DNA of 64,000 bases from Leisingera coralii (GTDB taxonomy: Bacteria > Pseudomonadota > Alphaproteobacteria > Rhodobacterales > Rhodobacteraceae). Positions 8,669 through 17,735 of this stretch are shown here, in pieces. The position numbers and the translations under genes were made by a program. The DNA is taken from assembly GCF_049056525.1 (NCBI RefSeq), contig NZ_JBHUPT010000060.1, positions 14,959-78,958 of the forward strand, read 5' to 3'. The notes beneath the pieces are model-generated. The model was not told the DNA's origin, did not search any database, and was given only the letters and a program-made list of their open reading frames with translations. The first letter of the stretch is position 1. Each line of letters begins with the position of its first letter.

Positions 8669-9849
8669 GGCTGACAGCAATCACTGAACGGCTGGCCGGA
8701 CTGGGCGGCGGCAAATGGGAAGTGCACCTGAAGGCCCGGCAGATGGCCGCGGCCGGTGCCGACCTTGTGGAGATGACCATCGGTGAACCGGACGTGCCCA
8801 CCCCGCCGGAACTGGTGGAAGCCGCTGCGCAGGCAATGCACGCAGGCCGCACCGGCTATTCCGACGGCCGCGGCGAGGCACATCTGCGCGCCGCATTGGC
8901 TGAATCCTACAGCGCCAGCCGCGGGCGGGAGTTCGGACCGGAAAACATCCTCTGTTTCCCCGGAACCCAAACCGCGCTTTACGCAGTGCTGCAAGGCGTG
9001 GCCGAACCCGGTACCGAAGTGCTGGTAGGCGACCCCATGTATGCGACTTACGAGGGTGTGATCCGCGCCTCCGGAGCGGAGATGGTGCCGGTGCCGCTGC
9101 GCCCGGAGGCCGGGTTCCGGATGCAAGCCAGTGACATTGCAGCGCGCATCACCCCGCGCAGCCGCGCCATCCTGCTGACAACCCCGCACAATCCGACCGG
9201 CGCCATTCTCGCCCCGCAGGACCTGCGCGAAATCGGCGAATTGGCAGTACAGCACGATCTATGGATCATCTCGGATGAGGTCTATGAGCAGCTGGTATTC
9301 GAGGGCGCGGAGTTCGTTTCGCCCCTATCCGATCCCGCCCTCGCAGAGCGGGTGATCGCGGTCTCCTCGATCTCCAAGTCCCACGCCGCACCGGGCTTCC
9401 GCAGCGGCTGGTGCGCCGGACCGGAGGCCTTCTGCACCGCCCTGCTGCCGGTGTCGGAGACCATGCTGTTCGGCAACCAGCCCTTCATCGCCGACATGAC
9501 CGAAAGGGCGGTGCGCGAGGGCTCCTCGGTGGCCGCAGGCATGGCGTTCCGCTTTGCCGCCCGTGCCGCCCTGCTGGAACAGCGCCTGCATGGAGAGACC
9601 CGGCTGCACGTCCACCGCCCCGAGGCAGGCATGTTTGCCCTGATCGAGGTATCCGCAACCGGCATGGACGGCGACGCCTATGCCTGGGACCTGCTGAACA
9701 GCGGCGTTGCCGTGATGCCCGGCTCCGCCTTCGGCGAAGGCCTCAAGGACTGGGTGCGCGTTGCCCTGACAATTGATGACACCAGCTTTGCGACCGCCCT
9801 CGACCGGATCGTGGCGCACGCGAACTCCAAGGCACGAGGCGCGGCATGA
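8665..9849 (+). CDS. PLP-dependent aminotransferase, probable arginine:pyruvate transaminase type
   Basis: A 394-residue fold-type I (class I/II) aminotransferase. It has the cofactor motifs TTPHNPTGAIL (substrate/PLP aspartate-asparagine region), SDEVYEQLVF and SSISKSHAAPGFRSGW with the Schiff-base lysine. Alone it could be an aspartate, alanine or other transaminase. Its 4-bp overlap with a 2-ketoarginine decarboxylase-like gene is the arrangement of the arginine transaminase pathway (AruH-AruI), so transfer of the arginine amino group to pyruvate is the favoured role. Confidence 0.75.
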   Translation: MRLTAITERLAGLGGGKWEVHLKARQMAAAGADLVEMTIGEPDVPTPPELVEAAAQAMHAGRTGYSDGRGEAHLRAALAESYSASRGREFGPENILCFPGTQTALYAVLQGVAEPGTEVLVGDPMYATYEGVIRASGAEMVPVPLRPEAGFRMQASDIAARITPRSRAILLTTPHNPTGAILAPQDLREIGELAVQHDLWIISDEVYEQLVFEGAEFVSPLSDPALAERVIAVSSISKSHAAPGFRSGWCAGPEAFCTALLPVSETMLFGNQPFIADMTERAVREGSSVAAGMAFRFAARAALLEQRLHGETRLHVHRPEAGMFALIEVSATGMDGDAYAWDLLNSGVAVMPGSAFGEGLKDWVRVALTIDDTSFATALDRIVAHANSKARGAA

Positions 9850-11450
9850 CCCGCAAGACAGTTGGCGAAGCCCTGGTCGCAGGGCTGAAGGCGCGCGGCG
9901 TTTCCTGCGTGTTCGGCATCCCCGGCGTGCACACGGTAGAGCTTTACCGCGGCCTGGCCGCCTCCGGCATTCGCCATGTCACCCCCCGTCACGAGCAGGG
10001 CGCGGGCTTCATGGCCGACGGCTATGCCAGGGTCTCCGGCCAGCCGGGTGTGGCCTTTGTCATCACCGGCCCCGGCCTCACCAACACGCTGACCCCGATG
10101 GCCCAGGCCCGCGCGGATTCGGTGCCGATGCTGGTGGTGTCCGGTGTCAACGCAAGCAATACGCTCGGCAAGGGCCACGGCCACCTGCATGAGCTGCCCG
10201 ACCAGCACGCGCTAGCCAAGACCGTGGCGCTGGCTTCCGAACACGTCGCCCGGCCTGAGGTGCTGGAAGCCGCGTTGGACCGCGTTTTTACCCCTTTCTC
10301 GGCCGGCCGTCCCGGCCCAACCCACATCCAGATCCCGCTGGACGTGGCGGGCACTGCGTCTCAGGACGGACCGGCATCCCCCGCCGCCGCCCGGCCACAG
10401 CTTGACCCTGGCCAGATCTCCGACGCCGCGGACCGCCTGTCCAAAGCGGGCAAAGTGGTGATCCTGGCCGGCGGCGGTGCCAAGACTGCCGACGCGAACC
10501 TCCAGACGCTCGCGGAACGCCTTGACGCCCCGGTAGTGCAAACCGTCAACGCCCGCGGGTTGATGCACGCCCACCCGCTGACCGTTCCGGCCAGCCCCAG
10601 CCTGCAAGCCGTCCGGGCACTGATCGAGGAGGCCGATTGCGTGCTGGCCCTGGGAACGGAGCTGGGGCCGACAGACTACGATATGTACGCCACTGGCAGC
10701 ATAGCTGCCATGGCCGGGCTGATCCGGGTCGACATCTGCAAAGACCAACTGGCCCGCCACAAAACAGAGCTCGCCATCCATAACCGGGCGGAGGACGCCA
10801 TCTCCGCCCTGCTCGCTGCCTTGCCCGCAACCCCGAAGCAAAGCCGGGGCGCGGCGCGCGCTGAGCACACACGCGCCGCTGCCTTTGAAGAGATCGGAGC
10901 GGACTACCGCGCGCAGGTCGAGGTGCTGAACGCCATGCGAGCCGCAGTGCCAAATGCTCTGATGGTGGGCGATTCCACTCAGCCGATCTATGCCGGCAAC
11001 CTCTACTACGACCACGACCGCCCCGGCGGCTGGTTCAACGCCGCCACCGGCTACGGCGCGCTCGGCTACGGCATCCCCGCCGCCATTGGTGCCGCCATCG
11101 CCGCCCCGGATACCCCGGTGGTCTGCATCGCCGGCGACGGCGGCGCCCAGTTCTCGCTGCCGGAGATCATGGCCGCCGTGGACGAAAACCTGCCTGTCAC
11201 TTTCGTGATCTGGAACAACCGCGGCTACGGCGAGATCGCCACCTCAATGGAAGCCGTCGACGTCCCCGTCGTGGGCTGCGACCCTACCCCGCCGGAGTTC
11301 GGCCCCGCCGCCGCCTCCTTCGGCATTCCCTACACCCGCGTCCCGATGGAACCGCAGGCGGTTGCCGCAGCCGTCGGCGAGGCCAGCCGCAGCGGCACCC
11401 CTTCCATCGTCGAAATCGAAATCACCGGATCCGCTCCGGTCCAGGAGTAA
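9846..11450 (+). CDS. aruI: TPP-dependent decarboxylase, 5-guanidino-2-oxopentanoate decarboxylase-like
   Basis: A 534-residue protein of the acetolactate synthase-like TPP family. The N-terminal Pyr domain has the catalytic glutamate in TPRHEQGAGFMADGYAR. The central domain is the nucleotide-fold TPP_enzyme_M. The C-terminal PP domain has GDGGAQFSLPEIMAAV...WNNRGYG, the GDG-N thiamine diphosphate motif. Length and context suit AruI, which decarboxylates 2-ketoarginine to 4-guanidinobutyraldehyde. It overlaps the transaminase gene by 4 bp and is followed 4 bp later by a dimethylarginine hydrolase. Other 2-oxo acid substrates are possible. Confidence 0.7.
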   Translation: MTRKTVGEALVAGLKARGVSCVFGIPGVHTVELYRGLAASGIRHVTPRHEQGAGFMADGYARVSGQPGVAFVITGPGLTNTLTPMAQARADSVPMLVVSGVNASNTLGKGHGHLHELPDQHALAKTVALASEHVARPEVLEAALDRVFTPFSAGRPGPTHIQIPLDVAGTASQDGPASPAAARPQLDPGQISDAADRLSKAGKVVILAGGGAKTADANLQTLAERLDAPVVQTVNARGLMHAHPLTVPASPSLQAVRALIEEADCVLALGTELGPTDYDMYATGSIAAMAGLIRVDICKDQLARHKTELAIHNRAEDAISALLAALPATPKQSRGAARAEHTRAAAFEEIGADYRAQVEVLNAMRAAVPNALMVGDSTQPIYAGNLYYDHDRPGGWFNAATGYGALGYGIPAAIGAAIAAPDTPVVCIAGDGGAQFSLPEIMAAVDENLPVTFVIWNNRGYGEIATSMEAVDVPVVGCDPTPPEFGPAAASFGIPYTRVPMEPQAVAAAVGEASRSGTPSIVEIEITGSAPVQE

Positions 11451-11454
11451 CCCC

Positions 11455-12237
11455 ATGCGAAACCCCACATTCGAATTCACCCGCGCCATCACCCGCCGCC
11501 CTGCCGCCACCATCTCGCAAGGCCTGCGCGCCGAGGACATTGGCAACCCCAGCCTCGACGGAATGCTAAAGGCCCACGCAGCCTATGTCGCCGCCCTGCG
11601 CAGCACCGGCGCCGAGGTGATTGAGCTGGAACTGCTGGAAGCTTACCCCGATGCCCAGTTTGTCGAGGACACTGCCCTCTGCTTGCCTCAGGGCGCCATC
11701 CTGATGCGCCCCGGCGCCCCCTCGCGGCTGGGCGAAGTGGCGGAAATGGCCCCCACCCTGCGGGCCTGCTACGATGACGTGCGAGAAATCACTGGCCCCG
11801 GCCACGTGGAAGGCGGCGACATCCTGGTGACCGGCAAGGAGATCCTGGTCGGCCGCTCCGACCGCACAGATGCTGCCGGCGTGGCCGAACTGGCTGAGAT
11901 CGCCGCTGAATGGGGTCACACCCTGCGCGAGGTCTTCACCCCCGAGGGCGTTCTCCACTTCAAGACCGACTGCTCGCTGATGGACGCGGAGACGATCCTG
12001 TCAACCAGACGCCTGGACGCCTCCGGCTGTTTCGAGGGCTACCGGGTGCTGCATGTGCCCGAAGGCGAGGAAGCCGCCGCCAATGCCATCCGCTTCAACA
12101 ACCTGGTGCTGATGGCCGCAGGCTTCCCGCGCACCGCCGAAATGCTGGACAAGGCCGGTTTCGAGATCGTGGAGATCGACAACACCGACTGCGCCAAGCT
12201 GGATGGCGGCATGTCCTGCCTGTCTCTGCGCTTCTGA
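11455..12237 (+). CDS. N(G),N(G)-dimethylarginine dimethylaminohydrolase (DDAH)
   Basis: A 260-residue guanidino-modifying enzyme (amidinotransferase/hydrolase superfamily). DDAH converts asymmetric dimethyl- or monomethylarginine to citrulline plus methylamines. Features seen: FVEDTALC near residue 65, GPGHVEGGDIL, the catalytic histidine region VLHFKTDCS, and the nucleophilic cysteine close to the C-terminus in GGMSCLSLRF (about Cys255). The start at MRNPTFEF was chosen because it follows the previous stop by 4 bp. It is the last gene of the operon, before a decayed IS. Its presence suggests that protein-derived methylarginines, not only free arginine, are handled here. Confidence 0.88.
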   Translation: MRNPTFEFTRAITRRPAATISQGLRAEDIGNPSLDGMLKAHAAYVAALRSTGAEVIELELLEAYPDAQFVEDTALCLPQGAILMRPGAPSRLGEVAEMAPTLRACYDDVREITGPGHVEGGDILVTGKEILVGRSDRTDAAGVAELAEIAAEWGHTLREVFTPEGVLHFKTDCSLMDAETILSTRRLDASGCFEGYRVLHVPEGEEAAANAIRFNNLVLMAAGFPRTAEMLDKAGFEIVEIDNTDCAKLDGGMSCLSLRF

Positions 12238-12303
12238 CCGCCGCCGCCGCGATCCCCGCCGGTCACGAGCCCCCTGCAGCGCAACGGCGTTACAATTCAA
12301 TCA

Positions 12304-12965
12304 TGGACCTGTCAGGTTTCAGTGCCGCTCCGGTTTCTCATTTATGCGGCCTGACCCTCGAAGGCCAAGGGGCTTTTCCAGCCCGGGGCTGTGTCTGCGA
12401 CGCGGGTTGTAGAATCCGTTGATGTGTTCGAAGGCCGCCAGTCCGGCGGCCCTCCTTGCCGGCCATGAGCGCGGCCAGATCAGCTCTGCCTTTATCGTCT
12501 TGAAGAAGGTCTCAAAGGCGCGGCCAGCTTGAACTCATAACAATTGCCCGTGCCGCTTATCGACGCCTTGCAACCGTGCTGGCGCAAGAGCTTCTGGTAG
12601 CCGTGAGAGCAGTATTGGCTGCCTCGGCCCGTGTGGCAGGTGCATCCTTTGGGTGTTTGCCGCAGGGCGAGTGCCGCATTCAATGCCCGGATCGCCTGAT
12701 AGGGTTTCATTCGATTGTTAACAGCCCAACCGGCGGCGCGCCAGGAATGCAGGCCCGGGACAGCTGCCCAGGGACAAAGCGAACTGCTCCCGGATGCGGG
12801 CCAGGACAACCATATCCTTGCGCTGGCTGTTGCTGAGCAGCCGGCTGCGCCATGCCCGATAGCCGCGCGGGCTGCCGCGTAAACGGGTTGCTGCCGGTTT
12901 CGGGGCCGGCTTTTCGACGCTGACCCAAGCGGTTCATAGGAGACATTCCTTCAGCCGTTTTTCGC
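12304..12965 (-). mobile_element. Decayed IS3-family element (orfB fragments)
   Basis: The right end carries a terminal-repeat-like TGGACCTGTC at 12304. Reading on the minus strand, fragments of an IS3-family OrfB (rve integrase domain) follow in broken frames: SRLLSNSQRKDM, HTGRGSQYCSHGYQKLLRQH, GTGNCYE and HINGFYNPRRRHS. The element is frameshifted and internally deleted and cannot encode a working transposase. Its C-terminal 150 bp closely matches the remnant at 51237-51912 in the opposite orientation. The upstream boundary is not clear. Confidence 0.75.
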
Positions 12966-13147
12966 TGAGGTGCGGCTCTCGCATTTTTTCACTTCATGCT
13001 TCCTGTACCTTTCGCCAAGCTAGCTGACTGCGGTCCGGGATCTATCAACCCTGCGCCGCAGGTACGGCCTGGAAGGATCTGCGAGGCCAACCTGGGCAGT
13101 GAATGTACTGGCGAAGCAGTTCTTGCCGATGCTCCGCCAGATTTCGT

Positions 13148-14641
13148 TCAGATGTACTTGAACGCCCATTCGTTGTAGCCCTGCTCACCACGGTACCACA
13201 GGACCTGGTCGGTCTCGCTTTCGTGGTGGTTCCAGCGCTGCTTCTGCCCTTGCCCCATGGCCGCGCGCACCAGGGCTCTGCGCCGCTGGCTTTGAACGAT
13301 ATCGCGGGTCAGGGAAGCCTCATCCCATTTCGCTGCAACATCGTCCCGGAAGGCCGCGACGGTTTCCTTGTGCTCTGGGGACAGGACAAGGTTGATGCGC
13401 TCGTCGGGATCAGCCTCCAAGTCGAACAGCATTTCGCCGTCGTGAGAGGACGAGAGGAATTTGAAATTGCCGCGCCGGATCATGAAGATTGGCACCGGTG
13501 TCGCCTCGGCCAGGTATTCCGCATAAACGGTGCGTTCAGGCGCCGGGTTGCCCCGATCAAGCAAGGCCGTCAGCGCCATGCCTTCCAGCGGCTCCACTTC
13601 ATTTTCGACACCGGAAATCGCATTGAACGTCGGCACAAGATCCACCAGGGACGTCAGCTCGCTGACCCGCTGGGGTGTAATCCACGGGGCGGACAGGATC
13701 AGTGGGACGCGCAGGGCCTTTTCGAAGAAGTGCTTCTTGAACCACATGCCGCGCTCGCCCAGCATTTCACCGTGGTCCGAGGTGAAGATGATCGCGGTAT
13801 TCTTGTCGGCACCGGTTGCCCGCAAGGCATCCAGCACCCGCGCGACCATGCTGTCGATATAGCTGATCGACCCGTAATAGGCGTGGATGGCGCGCTGCAC
13901 GTCCTCGTCGCTGAATTCGATCCCCAGCATCCCGAAATCCTTGAGCAGCCGCACGGAATGCGGATCGTGCTGCTGTTCGGGCAAGGCGCCGACGCGCGGC
14001 ATGGGAATCTCCTTGCCCTCGTAGAGATCCCAGAATTCCTTGCGGCACAGATAGGGTTCATGCGGGTGGGTGTAGGACACCTGCAGGAAGAAAGGACGCT
14101 CATCGTCTGAGCGGGCCATGTCGAAGATGTGCTGGACCGCCTTGAAGGTGACCTCTTCGTCATAGTCAATCTGCACCGACCGTTCGCAGATCCCGGCAAT
14201 CCGCACGGCGCGCGGGTCATTGGTGTCGCGCTTGCCCTCGTTGCCCCAGTTCGGCACCCAGGCAAAGTCCGCCGGGTAGAGATCGGCGGTCAGGCGTTTC
14301 TCGAAGCCATGGAACTGGTCCGGCCCGATAAAGTGCATTTTGCCCGACAGCGCGGTCTGATAGCCGGCCGCGCGCAGGTAGTGGGCATAGGTCGGGATCT
14401 CGGCCGAAAACTCGGCCGCGTTGTCGTAGGCCCCCACCGCCGAACACAGCTGCCCGGTCGCCATGGAAAACCGTGACGGCGCGCAGAGCGGGAAGTTGCA
14501 ATAGGCGTTTTCAAACACCACACCGCCGTCGGCCAACGCGTCCAGCGTCGGGGAATGGCAGATCTGGTCACCGTAGGCCCGCAGCGCCGAGGCGGTCAGC
14601 TGGTCGACCTGAATGAACAGGATATTGGGTTGCTTGCTCAT
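13148..14641 (-). CDS. betC: Sulfatase, probable choline-sulfatase
   Basis: A 497-residue type I sulfatase of the alkaline phosphatase superfamily. It carries the formylglycine signature CAPSR (Cys53) followed by FSMATGQ, a metal-binding D in QVDQL near the N-terminus, and the downstream SDHGEMLGERG metal motif. Length and the sequence CNFPLCAPSR suit choline-O-sulfatase (BetC), which releases choline and sulfate. No signal peptide is visible, so it is cytoplasmic, as BetC is. It follows a quaternary-amine ABC transporter by 3 bp in the same operon, which supports uptake and hydrolysis of choline-O-sulfate. Other sulfate-ester substrates are possible. Confidence 0.82.
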   Translation of the reverse strand: MSKQPNILFIQVDQLTASALRAYGDQICHSPTLDALADGGVVFENAYCNFPLCAPSRFSMATGQLCSAVGAYDNAAEFSAEIPTYAHYLRAAGYQTALSGKMHFIGPDQFHGFEKRLTADLYPADFAWVPNWGNEGKRDTNDPRAVRIAGICERSVQIDYDEEVTFKAVQHIFDMARSDDERPFFLQVSYTHPHEPYLCRKEFWDLYEGKEIPMPRVGALPEQQHDPHSVRLLKDFGMLGIEFSDEDVQRAIHAYYGSISYIDSMVARVLDALRATGADKNTAIIFTSDHGEMLGERGMWFKKHFFEKALRVPLILSAPWITPQRVSELTSLVDLVPTFNAISGVENEVEPLEGMALTALLDRGNPAPERTVYAEYLAEATPVPIFMIRRGNFKFLSSSHDGEMLFDLEADPDERINLVLSPEHKETVAAFRDDVAAKWDEASLTRDIVQSQRRRALVRAAMGQGQKQRWNHHESETDQVLWYRGEQGYNEWAFKYI

Positions 14642-14644
14642 GAC

Positions 14645-15562
14645 TTAGCCCTTTTGAAGCAGTGTACGCACCGCCCCGACGGGGCCGGTTTCATACCATT
14701 TCTTGTGATTACGCTCGCGGGCGGAGATGCCGAAGCTCTGCGAGGTCCGGTCGATGACGATGGCCAGGAACACGATGCCTAAACCGCCGACGGTGGCGAG
14801 CCCCATGTCCAGGCGGCCGATGCCGCGCAGCACCATCTGGCCCAGCCCGGTGACCGAGATCATCGAGGAGACAACCACCATCGACAGCGCCATCATGATG
14901 GTCTGGTTAACGCCGGCCATGATGGTCGGCATCGCCAGCGGCAGCTCGATCTTATAGAGCGTCTGACGGTTGGAGGCGCCGAAGGCCCGCGCTGCCTCGA
15001 CCATATCGGGCCGGACCTGCCGGATGCCCAGGTTGGTCAGGCGCACCACCGGTGGCAGCGCATAGATGAAGGTCACGATCACGCCCGAGACGTTGCCGAT
15101 CGAAAACAGCATCACGATGGGCACCAGGTAAACGAAGGACGGGATCGTCTGCATCAGGTCCAGAACCGGCTGCAGGACCATCCAGAAGCGGTTGTTCTTG
15201 GCTGCGACCACGCCCAGCGGGATCCCGATCAGCGAACAGAACACCACGCAGGTCAGCACGATCGACAGCGTCGTCATGCTTTCTTCCCAGGCGCCCATCA
15301 GGCCGATAGCCGCCATGCAGGCCATCGCAATCAGACCCAGCCTGCGTCCGCCGGCCTGCCAGGCGACCAGCGCGATGATGGCGAGCATCAGCAGGTCCGG
15401 CGCTCCGGTCAGCGCGTCCTCAAGCCCTGTCAGCACAATGTCGAACGGCACCTTTACCGCTTGGAAAACAAAGCGGAAGTTGTCCACGACCCATTGCAGG
15501 GCGGCTTCTACCCAGCCGCCAATGGGCACCCATTCGGTGTCGAATATGTTCCAGAAATCCAT
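14645..15562 (-). CDS. Quaternary-amine ABC transporter permease (ProW/ChoW type)
   Basis: A 305-residue inner-membrane permease with about six to seven hydrophobic segments and the BPD-family loop ARAFGASNRQTLYKIELPLA. ProW-like proteins form the channel of glycine betaine, choline or choline-O-sulfate importers. It lies 12 bp after the ATPase gene and 3 bp before the sulfatase gene, so all are one operon. Confidence 0.9.
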   Translation of the reverse strand: MDFWNIFDTEWVPIGGWVEAALQWVVDNFRFVFQAVKVPFDIVLTGLEDALTGAPDLLMLAIIALVAWQAGGRRLGLIAMACMAAIGLMGAWEESMTTLSIVLTCVVFCSLIGIPLGVVAAKNNRFWMVLQPVLDLMQTIPSFVYLVPIVMLFSIGNVSGVIVTFIYALPPVVRLTNLGIRQVRPDMVEAARAFGASNRQTLYKIELPLAMPTIMAGVNQTIMMALSMVVVSSMISVTGLGQMVLRGIGRLDMGLATVGGLGIVFLAIVIDRTSQSFGISARERNHKKWYETGPVGAVRTLLQKG

Positions 15563-15574
15563 TTCCGCCTCCCT

Positions 15575-16594
15575 TTAGCCGCGCATTGCTGTCAAGGCAG
15601 CCTTGATGGTGATCCGGCCAACCGGCGCGTGGTCAGGGCTGACCACGGTAACGGGTGACTGATCCTCCATGAAGTGATCCATGATTTCGCCCAGCTCAGC
15701 ATCCGGGCGCACCTGTTTCGCCGTCGCCTGGCTGCCGTTCAGCGGCTCCATGATTGTTTCCGCCCGCACCAGGCCGATGCGGCTGATCCCCTTGACGAAT
15801 TCCGCCACATAGTCGTCCTTCGGATTGGTCACGATCTCTTCCGGGGTGCCGATCTGCACGATTTCGCCGTCATTCATGATGGCGATGTGATCACCCATCC
15901 GGATCGCCTCATCGAGGTCGTGGGTGATAAACAGGGTGGTCTTTTTCATATGCGCGGACAGGTTCAGAAACTGGTCCTGAAGCTGGCGCCGGATCAGTGG
16001 GTCCAACGCCGAGAAGGGCTCATCCATCAGCAGGATTTCTGGATCCGCTGCAAGCGCACGCGCAAGGCCGACACGCTGCTGCATGCCGCCCGACAGCTGA
16101 TCGGGGTAATGGTCGATCCAGCCGGTCAGATCCATCGCCGCCAGCGCTTTCTCCGCCGCTGCGCGCCGATCAGCGGGACCGATATCCCGCACCTCCAGAC
16201 CAAAGCCCACATTCTCGCCCAAGGTGCGGTGCGGCCACAGTGCCATATGCTGAAACACCATGCCGATGGTTTCGGCCCGAAGCTGCCGCAGCTCGGTTTC
16301 GCCCATGGTATCGACGCGCTTTCCGGCCACGTGGATCTCGCCCGCGGTCGGCTCGATCAGCCGGTTCACGTGGCGCACCAGGGTGGATTTGCCAGAGCCG
16401 GACAGACCCATGATGCAGAAGATCTCACCCTTTTTGACGGAGAAACTGGCGTTGCGCACGCCGAGGACACAGTCGAACCTGTCGCGCACTTCCTCTTTGC
16501 TCAATCCCTCGGACAGAACAGCCTTCATGGCTTCGTCCGATCTGCGCCCGTAGATTTTCCACAGGTCACGGCATTCGATTTGCGCTTCACTCAT
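15575..16594 (-). CDS. Quaternary-amine ABC transporter ATPase (ProV/ChoV type)
   Basis: A 339-residue ATPase with Walker A GLSGSGKST, signature LSGGMQQRVGLARALA and Walker B ILLMDEPFSALDPL. The long insertion before Walker A (VRDRFDCVLGVRNASF) and the C-terminal extension are typical of the glycine betaine/proline (QUAT) subfamily; the tail is shorter than a full CBS pair. It follows the binding-protein gene with a strong hairpin in between, and precedes the permease gene. Confidence 0.92.
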   Translation of the reverse strand: MSEAQIECRDLWKIYGRRSDEAMKAVLSEGLSKEEVRDRFDCVLGVRNASFSVKKGEIFCIMGLSGSGKSTLVRHVNRLIEPTAGEIHVAGKRVDTMGETELRQLRAETIGMVFQHMALWPHRTLGENVGFGLEVRDIGPADRRAAAEKALAAMDLTGWIDHYPDQLSGGMQQRVGLARALAADPEILLMDEPFSALDPLIRRQLQDQFLNLSAHMKKTTLFITHDLDEAIRMGDHIAIMNDGEIVQIGTPEEIVTNPKDDYVAEFVKGISRIGLVRAETIMEPLNGSQATAKQVRPDAELGEIMDHFMEDQSPVTVVSPDHAPVGRITIKAALTAMRG

Positions 16595-16616
16595 GGCGCA
16601 GTCCTTTCCGGAAAAT

Positions 16617-16638
16617 GGGCGCAGCCGGGGCTGCGCCC
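16617..16638 (-). terminator. Intercistronic hairpin after the binding-protein gene
   Basis: A perfect 10-bp inverted repeat (GGGCGCAGCC / GGCTGCGCCC) with a 2-bp centre lies between the proX-like stop and the proV-like start. There is no U-run. Hairpins in this place often stabilise the binding-protein mRNA or partly stop transcription, so that binding protein is made in excess over membrane parts. Role inferred from position. Confidence 0.6.
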
Positions 16639-16657
16639 GCCAACTTCAGGGAGGAGA

Positions 16658-17614
16658 TCAGTTGGCTGTGACGGCCTCGGCGACCCAAGCGTCGAACTGG
16701 GCCTGGTTGGCAGAAACCCAGTCCTGGGCATGGCGCCGGAAATCTTCCAGCGTGTTTTCCCCGTCGCGCAGCTTCACCTGAGCTGCATTGACCGCGGAAA
16801 TTGGAATTTCGACGAGTTCAAAGAACCTGGCTGCTGCCGGGTTTTCTTCGAGAAACGTGTTGTTGGCGACGATGTAGACGTCGTTCACCGCAAATCCCGC
16901 GTCGAACTCCCCCTCCGACGGCACGCCGATCTGCACCACGTCCTCACCCGGCACCAGCACATCGCTTATCCAGTTGGGTGTCCAAGTGTAATACAGGATT
17001 GCACCGCCTTCATTGTAGCGGGTGATGGTGTCAGCCATGATCGCGAAATAGCTGCCCTGGTCATGCTGCACCGCGTCGCGCAGCTTGTACTCGTCCAGAT
17101 GGTCTTCGATGGTCAGCTCGCAGCCCCAGCCCGGGTTGCAGCCGGACATGTTGGCCCGCCCGTCACCGTCGCTGTCGAACAGGGTGGCCAGTTCCGGGGC
17201 GGCCAGCTGGCCAATATTGGTAATACCGTGGGCCTCGGCAGTTTTCTTGTCGATGAAATACCCCTGCCCGGCCCCGGTGATGGCCGCATTGACCCGGGTC
17301 ATCACAGCCTCGCCACCCGATTTGTCGAAGAAATCGTTATGCAGCGGTTTCCAGTGATTAAAGGTGTAGTCCGCATCGCCGGAAGCGACTGCCAGGTGGA
17401 CAGCAGGGAAGTCCGCCTCCAGCGTTTCCTCAACCTCGTACCCCAAGGCCTCCAGCCCAAGCTGGACCACCATGTGCTGGAACCAGGCATTTGCCGGCGA
17501 CCCCTTTATCGGGGACACAGACACGCCCTTGCCGGGCTGGTCTGCCGCCATGGCGGGCAGCGCAAGTGTTGCGGCCAAAGCCGTCGTCAGTGCGAGTTGA
17601 GCCAGATACTTCAT
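16658..17614 (-). CDS. Glycine betaine/choline-type periplasmic binding protein (ProX-like)
   Basis: A 318-residue exported binding protein of the OpuAC/ProX family, with a signal peptide (MKYLAQLALTTALAATLALPAMA). ProX-type landmarks are KGVSVSPIKGS, NHWKPLHNDF, GYFIDKKTAEAHGITNI, GCNPGWGCE and YTWTPNWISD; the tryptophans form the cage for a quaternary ammonium group. The ATG used has GGGAGG 8 bp upstream; a longer frame would run into the divergent LysR promoter. It is the first gene of the operon. With a downstream sulfatase, choline-O-sulfate or choline is the likely ligand. Confidence 0.9.
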   Translation of the reverse strand: MKYLAQLALTTALAATLALPAMAADQPGKGVSVSPIKGSPANAWFQHMVVQLGLEALGYEVEETLEADFPAVHLAVASGDADYTFNHWKPLHNDFFDKSGGEAVMTRVNAAITGAGQGYFIDKKTAEAHGITNIGQLAAPELATLFDSDGDGRANMSGCNPGWGCELTIEDHLDEYKLRDAVQHDQGSYFAIMADTITRYNEGGAILYYTWTPNWISDVLVPGEDVVQIGVPSEGEFDAGFAVNDVYIVANNTFLEENPAAARFFELVEIPISAVNAAQVKLRDGENTLEDFRRHAQDWVSANQAQFDAWVAEAVTAN

Positions 17615-17735
17615 TGTTTCCTCCCTTGCACACAGCTGTTTCCAGGGCTGCGCAATCTGATCCTGCTCTATGTTTTGGCAGAAATCGCATTCTGTGAAGT
17701 TCCAAAGTTCTGTGCAAAATGTTAACCACAGCGTT

